From assembly GCA_013407085.1 (NCBI GenBank), contig JACCGJ010010478.1, forward strand, positions 1 to 64,000: 64,000 nt of DNA, written 5' to 3'. A model generated the notes under the pieces. It saw nothing but the letters and a program-made list of their open reading frames with translations. It had not been told where the DNA came from and searched no databases. Below, piece by piece: positions 57,415 to 64,000 of the stretch (position 1 is its first letter; the number at the start of each line of letters is the position of its first letter). The translations under genes were made by a program, and so were the position numbers. Origin of the DNA: Atriophallophorus winterbourni (lineage: Eukaryota > Platyhelminthes > Trematoda > Plagiorchiida > Microphallidae).

Positions 57415-57822
57415 CCCATGCCATGCTTATGGTGAGTTGCAATTAGGAAGTCGACCGTTGGGCAGACCGCGCTTGCGGTACAAAGACGTTTGCAAAAGAG
57501 ATATGAAAGCTCTTGGCATTGACCCCTCGAGCTGGGAGGAACTTGCTCTTGACCGCTCACTTTAGAGGCATCGTGTAAAGCGTGGTCCACAATCTGGGGA
57601 GGAGCAGATACAGCTCTTGGCTGCTGAACGCAGATCACGCCGCCGGCGTGCAACTGATGCAATACAACCGAGTTCTATCTATCGTAGCCAGCGCTGTGGG
57701 AGAGATTGTTCTTTCTGAATCGGTTTGTTTAGTCATTTAGAAAGCTGTAGAACATGAACATTCATGCGATTGTGATGTACATCCATGATCGACATCGACC
57801 GAAAAAGGCCAACAACACTACG
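57415..57822 (+). pseudogene. RTE-like C-terminus and 3' end, U2 copy
   Basis: Counterpart of 8,098-8,505, with the same stop at about 57,565. Only two substitutions were seen between the copies (G to T at 57,724 and G to A at 57,788). Confidence 0.72.
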
Positions 57823-58091
57823 CTTGATTGATTGAAGTTTCGAGTAAACTATCTCGTTAGTTCTGAACGCGTAGCATATTCACCTATTGATGTAAGAACC
57901 CGGGGATAAATACTGTGATCGATTATGTTTAAACAAAGTTATTCAATTTTGTAACGGAAGATTAGCAAAACTCTACATGTTCAATTTTGTATTACCATTT
58001 AGGTCGCACAGTTAATTAATTTATTTTATGCTGGAAAATAATAATGGTATGAAGTAACTGCTCTACGCAAATTCAATGACCGTGTGTACAA

Positions 58092-58367
58092 TTGGAATTA
58101 TTGTATTTCACATATGTCTACGTATTTAACCCAGAATGTGCATACTTAACTGAATACGGCATCCGTTTGTGCAAATACTCCATAAGAGTCTCGAATTTGA
58201 AAATGAACTTTTCATCATGTAAACGGAAAATCAGAAAAAGACTGTCGGGACTTACGCTTCCGTTAACAAGTGTTCACTGTGAATGTGATTTACAAAAAAA
58301 TATGAAAATGAATTTAAATGATGGAGTAAGTCACCGGAACGTAAACGGGACTTACATGTGTTCTTGA
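58092..58367 (+). other. Unrecognised ORF, U2 copy
   Basis: Counterpart of 8,776-9,051, same length. Differences include Ala to Gly, Arg to Lys, Ser to Leu and His to Tyr. No family recognised. Confidence 0.22.
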
Positions 58368-59529
58368 GCGTATTTCCTAAAACGAAAAACAGTTTGGATT
58401 AACATGAATTTCGCGATGTACATTTGATAATTAATATTTTAGAATAGTCAACTCACAATTCTTCATTTAAGCGCATGCTAAGGTAAAAACAAAATTATTG
58501 TGTATCGCCGAGGCAACGATGATAAAGTTTCACATTACAAATGTGATGATTATTTATTTTACACTCAAATTTTCTTTTTAAGAAATAGTTTGCTTTGATG
58601 TCCTTGCACTTTTATTCCCTTCTCACAACAACTAAAGTTTATACCATTTATTGTTTGTCAGTGAAAAATTAACCTGAATGTATGTTTTCAGTTCAGGGTC
58701 TAAATCCAAGAAAACGATTATCAATAAAATCGTTCAATAGATACAGCACCCGTTGGTGTCACTTTTATTAAAATAAAATCAGCGATACTAAGCGAAATCT
58801 GGCAAGCGGAATGTTTGAGCTAAAGATAACCTAAGAACTGAATTCCATCCTATCCAGCTGACGAGATAACCGAGTGAATCGCTATGAGGTTTTATTTGTA
58901 GTGCAAACCTCATTTGCCACAATGTTTCAAACATTTATTTGTCGTAGTGGAAGCAACGGTAGTAGTAATCACACATTTTAGATCATTACGTAATTATTAA
59001 TACAAATTAACGTATATTATCATATTAACTAAAACTCACATTCTGACAGCTTTACGGTACCTGTAGTCGCAATTTAAATGCTTTGAAATAAATCTATCTA
59101 ATACTCTGGAAGTCTTATAATCTTGGAGTAGGGAATTTTCAATTAAAATATAAAAGTGTATTGCCAATGGTCATTATAATCCACTTACTCCTTGTATAAA
59201 TCGGCATATTTTCTATGAAATTATAAGAAGTTAATAATGTAAATAATGCTTATAAAGTTTAAATTTATTTGATGATTTTGAAATTCAGGACGATGGTTCA
59301 AATATTTTGTTTTTAATTTTTATTCAATTTTCTATATGTGCTAGAAATTTAAATATTTTGTTTAATATATATATATATATATATATGTGAATGTATAAAG
59401 ATTGATGAAAAATGTAGTAGATATCATTCGTGTAACTCACGAGTGGAAGGCACATTCCGTACTGCAAATGTTTAACATTCAAATCACTATTGAATAATTT
59501 CGATTTAAAATTATTTAAAAAACGAGCCA
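58368..59529. other. AT-rich duplicated sequence, nothing recognised
   Basis: Counterpart of 9,052-10,195, with a longer (AT)n run at about 59,363-59,386. Confidence 0.4.
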
Positions 59530-59675
59530 ACTACAAAGAGGTTGTATGCCACTGTTGGATAAGGCTGGTACGACCAACCTGTTTCAACGCAATTGTGCAA
59601 CACATGTAAAATGGGTTTTTAAAACCCATAAACCATGAACCAAATATCATTTGCATGCTTTTCCATCATTTCACA

Positions 59676-59712
59676 CCCACAACCGGTTCGTGCTGTTTTG
59701 TCATCAGGTAGG
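59676..59712 (-). ncRNA. Hammerhead motif with a deletion in GAAA
   Basis: On the minus strand: CCCUAC, CUGAUGA, CAAAACAGCAC, GAA, CCGGUU, GUGGG. Stem I is intact but GAAA has lost one A, stem II is shortened and position 17 is U, so activity is unlikely. Confidence 0.6.
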
Positions 59713-59987
59713 GACAGTGAGATCAGGATTCCGCATGCGCTTGTAAAAGTGGAGATTGGTAAACAAGGAGCGCTTGTATTGCCCACTGTTGAATAAGTTT
59801 GGACGACGAAAAGAATGCAAATGAATATTTTGTTTCATGGTTATGGGTTTAACCCCATTTAACATGTGTTTCGACACATGCTTTGAAAAGGTTCGTCGTA
59901 CGAGCCTTATCCGACAGTGGCATACAAGCGCTCCTTGTTTACCATTCTGCCACTGTTTCAAGCGCATGCGGTTCCTGATATTACTGT

Positions 59988-60029
59988 CCCTACCTGATGA
60001 GTGCAAATAGCACGAAACCGGTCGTGGGG
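59988..60029 (+). ncRNA. Type I hammerhead ribozyme motif, intact (GUC type)
   Basis: Stem I: CCCUAC (59,988-59,993) with GUGGGG (60,024-60,029), six pairs including one G.U. Core CUGAUGA at 59,994-60,000. Stem II GUGC/GCAC with loop AAAUA. GAAA at 60,014-60,017. Stem III is the palindrome ACCGGU. Cleavage is predicted after C at 60,023. All invariant residues are present. Minimal stem III suggests cleavage as a dimer. Confidence 0.88.
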
Positions 60030-60220
60030 TGTGAATGACGGAAAAGCATGCAAATGAATATTTTGTTTCATGGTTATGGGTTTAACCCCATTTAACATGT
60101 GTTTGGACACATGCTTTGAACAGGTTGGTCGTACCAGCCTTATCCAACAGTGGCATACAAGCGCTCCTTGTTTACCATGCTTCCACTGTTTCAAGCGCAT
60201 GCGGATCCTGATCTTACTGT

Positions 60221-60262
60221 CCCTACCTGATGAGTGCAAACAGCACGAAACCGGTCGTGGGG
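60221..60262 (+). ncRNA. Type I hammerhead ribozyme motif, intact (GUC type)
   Basis: Second unit, 233 bp from the first: CCCUAC (60,221-60,226), CUGAUGA, GUGC/GCAC with loop AAACA, GAAA (60,247-60,250), CCGGUC, cleavage after 60,256, and GUGGGG (60,257-60,262). Cleavage at both motifs of one transcript would release a linear monomer of 233 nt that could be ligated into a circle. Confidence 0.88.
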
Positions 60263-60389
60263 TGTGAATGACGGAAAAGCACGCAAATGAATATTGGATC
60301 CACGACAACTATCCTTCTGGAATGAATACACAATCATTTGTATCAATATGGGATATTTATGTATCACTTTTTACAGAGAAATCCGAAGT

Positions 60390-60539
60390 AAGCTTGAGTA
60401 TTCCTAAAAGCATCTTCTTTCGCTTGGTTTAGAATGTCTCGACTTTGACGGTCGAACATTGAATAAGCTTGAGTATTCCTAAAAGCATCTTCTTTCGCTT
60501 GGTTTAGAATGTCTCGACTTTGACGGTCGAACATTGAAT
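60390..60539. repeat. 75-bp tandem duplication specific to U2
   Basis: AAGCTTGAGTATTCCTAAAA starts at 60,390 and again at 60,465, with the two 75-bp copies identical or nearly so. U1 has one copy (about 10,273-10,350), so the duplication is recent. Confidence 0.9.
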
Positions 60540-60689
60540 CGAGGGAATCTGTTCGACTAGAAATGCATGTGTATGTGAATTGAATTGGATACATATTTGG
60601 CTCAAACATTTTCTCATAACTTAATACAAAAATCTATATGAAGCTATGTTTTGGCGACTACTCATCAATACCAATTTTTTCGAAATATT

Positions 60690-60860
60690 CCAAAAGTATA
60701 TCACGACGGTCCACATGAGAAGCACTGGACTCGAGTTTCGCTTTAATTTGAGCTCATCAGCAGTGCATATCCTGTCTCGTGCCTGACTCGAACCCAGAAC
60801 CTTCACCATTGTAGTCTTATGCCGTTCGGCCAGAGGTACCGTCCACCGTTTGACCGATCG
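60690..60860 (-). mobile_element. SMalpha-like SINE with pol III promoter and hammerhead
   Basis: On the minus strand: A box TGGCCGAACGG (60,832-60,822), B box GGTTCGAGTC (60,794-60,785), spaced as in tRNA genes, then GGCACGAGACAGG and a hammerhead (60,766-60,722). Schistosome SMalpha elements, known tRNA-like SINEs, have this order. No intact tRNA fold or anticodon arm is evident, so it is not a tRNA gene. It is better preserved than the U1 copy at 10,505-10,670. The 3' end is not defined. Confidence 0.82.
60722..60766 (-). ncRNA. SMalpha-type hammerhead ribozyme, intact
   Basis: Minus strand: GCACUG (stem I) pairs perfectly with CAGUGC after the cleavage site. Core CUGAUGA, stem II GCU/AGC with loop CAAAUUAA, GAAA, palindromic stem III ACUCGAGU and a GUC cleavage triplet (cut predicted between 60,728 and 60,727). 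All invariant positions are present. Confidence 0.87.
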
Positions 60861-61841
60861 TGATTAAACCTTCATGAATGTTTCTCCAGACTGGCACATT
60901 TAAGTAGCATCATACGCCCGACCAGTCGAGAAGAAGCCAGCAACATCTGTTGTGGTCGTGCAACTGATCTGATCTCATTGTCAGGTCTTTATATGAACCG
61001 ATTTGAAACAGTTAACCTTTTCTTCCATTGAAATTATATCGAATTATTTATTTGCGATTCATCGATCTAATAAATCCTTATCAAATAAAATTGGAAATTC
61101 GACAACTTATAGTTTCATTTGAAATAGATTTTGTATCTTAAAAATCTATTTTTTAGTCAGATCGAACCAAATGAAATAAAAATTTGTTAGTTTAAGTATC
61201 TCATTGATTATTCTAGTGAAATATTTTCCCATCCATTTTAACTGATGTCACTATTAGGACGGCATTTGTGTAATTGCAGTAAAAATTAAAAGCGCATTAA
61301 TTGTTTCCAACGAGTACTAAGAGCAACTTCTGGTCAAGAAATTATCAATAAAACTCACAAGTATCCAACTTTTTTGATTCTGAAGCAAACATTCATAGTT
61401 ACAAAATAATTAATTTGGTAATATTAATATATTTTATAAGCTATAATCAAATACGCATATATAATGAATTTAGTTCAGAACCGCAAATGCTTCATTTACA
61501 ATTGTGAATTCTCGGTTATATTCAATTTATATAAGCGGAGTAACCTGCGATATATTGTACTGATTTTATTTGTAAAAACAATTATGTATCATTTCCTACA
61601 GTAGAAGCAAATCGTTCCCCATTATTGAAATATTTAAGAAGTTCGAGTTTTTCATTAACAAGCCGATGGATGCTAAATTCAATCACAATGTGAGATCATT
61701 CATAAACTGATTTTGTATATATATACAAACTTACGTATCTATATCTTCTTTCAAACTGCCGACACAATGGACAAATTCAACTTATATAATTATGTTGACA
61801 AAAATAAAAGTGACGAAAGTTTTTGTAAGCAAAATCGAATT
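60861..61841. other. AT-rich duplicated sequence, nothing recognised
   Basis: Counterpart of 10,671-11,667. The U1 frame at 11,270-11,539 is not kept here because of indels near 61,570-61,640, which argues that it is not a gene. Confidence 0.45.
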
Positions 61842-64000
61842 TCAAGATTCAAGATTCAAGATTCAAGAATTTATGGTATAAAAAAGCTCGTAGCTGTACA
61901 ACACCACAGGATATTCGTATAAGGACAATGAATATATACACAAAAAAGATTGAGTCTTCAGGAAGATCAACAGTTTTGTAGTTGCAAAAAAATGCCATGT
62001 ATTGTGGCGGTATGATGGGTAAAAAAATATTCGTTTGAAAAAATAATTATGTTACATTTGCGGGATGTAGGGTGGAATTACTACGTATAAATATATCCAA
62101 TTTGTTCCTGAAAATCCTTCCACTAGATGATTGGACAATATCTGACGGTAGGGAGTTTCATAAGAAACAAACGCGCACCGAATAAAAGAACCGACAGCAG
62201 TTCCGGTGGGAATGTGGAATATCAATTGCAAATGGGTGAGTGCGTGTGGCATGGCTTGGCCGGAGGCGGAATAGATGCCTCAGAGGGTGCGCCTTGGCGT
62301 TCATAATTTTTTAGGTTAGTATTAGATCGAATCGAACCCTTCTGCGAAGCAGTGTATCCAAATTAAGCTGCTCAAGTCGATTCTCATATGGTAGGTTGCG
62401 GAGGCAGCCAACCATTTTAGTTGCTCTGTGATAAATCCTCTTGAACAGCTTGATGTCCTTTTGTAGCCACGGTGCTCAAGCTTGCACTGAGTAATCCATC
62501 ACCGGGTTGATATACGTATTTATGAGCATGGAGAATGATTCCCGGGAAAAATGTCCGAAAATACGCTGAAGCATACCTGGCATGTGGCTAGCTCGGTTGT
62601 ACACTGCTTCGCATTGCATTCTAAACTTCAGACTTCCACTAATCCATATGCCGAGGTCTTTTTCTTCGGTTGTCCATTCCAGTTGATTTGGTCCAAGGTT
62701 GTATGAGAATGGAAAATTTTTGGCTATTTGCAAAATTTTACACTCTCGGAAGTTGAATGGAAGTTTATTTCTCTCCGACCAGCTGTTCAATAAATCCAAA
62801 TCGCTTTGTAAGCGCAAACAGTCTACGCTTGACTTGATTCGCATCCAAATTTTAACATCATCCGCAAAAAGAACCATTTTGGCTGTGACAAGTTTCGGAA
62901 GGTCGTTGATGTAGACCAAAAAGAGAACCGGACCAAGTACCGAACCTTGTGGGACACCGCTAGTGGCCTCGATTTCCCCAGACAATACACCATCGATACG
63001 TACAGTTGCTTTGCGATCAAGAAGGTAACTTCTTAGCCAGACAAGAAGGCTCCCATTAATACCAACATCGTGCAACTTGCGCAGCAGTATAGAATGGTCC
63101 ACGCGATCAAACGCCTTTGATATGTCCAAGTAACACGCATGCACGCAACCACCATTATCCACTGCCTGCGTCCAGTCATCCAGTGTCTCCAGTAGGTTAG
63201 TCAAGCAAGAACGAGACTTTCTAAATCCATGTTGCTCTCTGGACAACAAGTTTTGGGCTTCGAGATGACTCACAATTCTTTCGCACACAATTCGCTCCAT
63301 AATTTTTGAGATCACTGGAAGGAGTGTAACAGGGCGGTAATTTGCTGGGTCAGAACGAGTTCCACCTTTGTAGATGGGTGTTATGATTCCTCTCTTCCAG
63401 TCATTAGGTACAACACCCTCCCTCAAGGAGTGATTAAATAAATCACAAAGTGGTTCGCACAGTTGACTGCCGCATAACTTTAGGATTGCAGGTGTGATTC
63501 CGTCAGCTCCCGGGGACTTGTTGATATTCAACTTGCGTAGGTGGTGCTGCACTATTTCCGAACTGATGCATATATCACATATCGTCTCCGGCACAATTGT
63601 TGCTGACAATTCTGATGGTTGTAATTTATCCTTGAGGGTGAAAACTCGTGAATAAAAACTGGCTAGAGCGTTAGCGGTTTCCAGAACAGAATCAGTTAGT
63701 CCGTTATCTGTCATGATCGGAAAAACACGGGTTTCAGCTTCGTAGTGTTGTTAACAGTTCGATAAAGCAGTTTGGGATTTCGCTGCATTCTTACCGCCAG
63801 CTGAAGCTGGTGATATTGTTTGTCCTCTCGGATGAGATTTGTGACCTGATTCCGCAATTCGCGAAAGTTTGCTTACGTCGAATCAGTTCTGGAGACCCTG
63901 TGAATAGCCCATGCCAAATTTCGCTTTGTCAACCATTTTCTAGTCCTACTGCGAATTCTGAATTGTGGTTCTTTGCTATTATGTTTCGGGACATTTTTAG
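61842..64000 (-). mobile_element. CR1-like retrotransposon G, running off the window
   Basis: The 3' tail (repeats TTCAAGA, four times from 61,842) abuts U2 sequence that continues uninterrupted in U1, so G inserted after the 12-kb duplication. The 3' UTR has the stem-loop (TGTGGT, AGCTACGAGCT, ATACCATAA). The reverse transcriptase and the linker to the endonuclease are in the window; the endonuclease and ORF1 would lie to the right. Confidence 0.88.
62300..64000 (-). pseudogene. Element G ORF2, reverse transcriptase part
   Basis: The linker at 64,000-63,730 reads RSRTRKWLTKRNLAWAIH and RNPKLLYRTVNN. A frameshift lies at about 63,725. The 412-codon frame 63,714-62,476 has [92 protein letters not shown] and LFADDVKIW. 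A single TGA at 62,476 sits where other copies have Trp (QAW); the same frame then continues APWLQKDIKLFKRIYHRATK. So G has one nonsense change and one frameshift in view and is among the best preserved copies. Confidence 0.9.

Larger units (their letters stand above)
59530..60305. mobile_element. Retrozyme-like hammerhead cluster, U2-specific insertion
   Basis: A minus-oriented unit (59,540-59,815) is followed head to head by two plus-oriented tandem units (59,822-60,053 and 60,054-60,286; 232 and 233 bp). Each unit holds self-complementary segments ATGGGTTTAACCCCAT and CATGTGTTTGGACACATG, the CAGTGGCATACAAGCGC block, and a hammerhead. U1 has no equivalent: its sequence passes straight from the DNA matching 59,470-59,530 to that matching 60,305-60,385. 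No protein is encoded. Dimeric hammerhead units of this size are the known form of animal retrozymes. Exact insertion edges are uncertain. Confidence 0.85.
49268..61841. repeat. 12-kb direct repeat, copy U2
   Basis: Second copy of 1-11,667, same orientation, 12,574 bp long here. The extra length is mainly the hammerhead insertion at about 59,530-60,305, a 75-bp tandem duplication at 60,390-60,539 and small indels, including an (AT)n run at about 59,363-59,386. U2 is cut at 61,842 by CR1 element G, whose left edge follows the shared AAAATCGAATT. The remaining part of U2, if present, lies beyond the window. Confidence 0.93.

Noticed and set aside
60781..60850. Possible tRNA gene from the A and B boxes
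   Set aside because: No complete cloverleaf or anticodon arm is evident, and a hammerhead follows directly, so it is a SINE promoter.

Overview
This is eukaryotic repeat DNA, AT-rich and without operons. It is most likely from a trematode of the schistosome type. The grounds are a SMalpha-like SINE (tRNA-like A and B boxes followed by a type I hammerhead ribozyme), RTE-like elements with (CAA)n tails, and several CR1-like non-LTR retrotransposons whose ORF1 carries a PHD-like zinc finger. The species call is inference. I see no rRNA, functional tRNA, CRISPR array or recognisable host gene. Almost everything identifiable is mobile DNA, most of it broken.

Layout. (1) 1-11,667 and 49,268-61,841 are two copies (U1, U2) of a direct repeat of about 12 kb, each holding the same old RTE and CR1 fragments, hammerhead elements and one SMalpha-like SINE. 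U2 also has an insertion of hammerhead elements that U1 lacks. (2) 12,930-14,545 holds an RTE remnant and a two-unit hammerhead element. (3) 15,440-24,830 holds CR1 elements A (+) and B (-), separated by a 562-bp near-palindrome. (4) 25,190-26,245 is an old hammerhead repeat split by a Mutator-like (MULE) DNA transposon remnant with long TIRs and an 8-bp target-site duplication. (5) 28,262-42,130 holds CR1-like C (+), then CR1 E (+) with CR1 D (-) nested inside its ORF1. (6) 40,437-43,475 is duplicated at 46,112-49,141, carrying the 3' half of E and its flank. (7) 44,850-45,850 (H) and 61,842-64,000 (G) are minus-strand CR1 copies.

How the parts work together. CR1 elements supply ORF1 (PHD-like finger, RNA binding) and ORF2 (AP endonuclease plus reverse transcriptase) and move by target-primed reverse transcription, leaving 5'-truncated copies with short A/T-rich tandem tails. 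The hammerhead elements (232-240 bp units, often dimeric, with minimal palindromic stem III) encode no protein. They resemble animal retrozymes, which are known to yield small circular RNAs and are thought to depend on other elements' enzymes.

The strongest leads are the hammerhead dimers with intact cores at 59,988-60,262 and 14,207-14,484; the contrast between an intact and a decayed SMalpha hammerhead in the two 12-kb copies; a dual-coding hairpin at the ORF1/ORF2 overlap of three CR1 elements whose closing pair differs as A-U, G-C and U-A; the MULE remnant; and a nearly identical tract of about 1.3 kb inside otherwise diverged duplicate copies.
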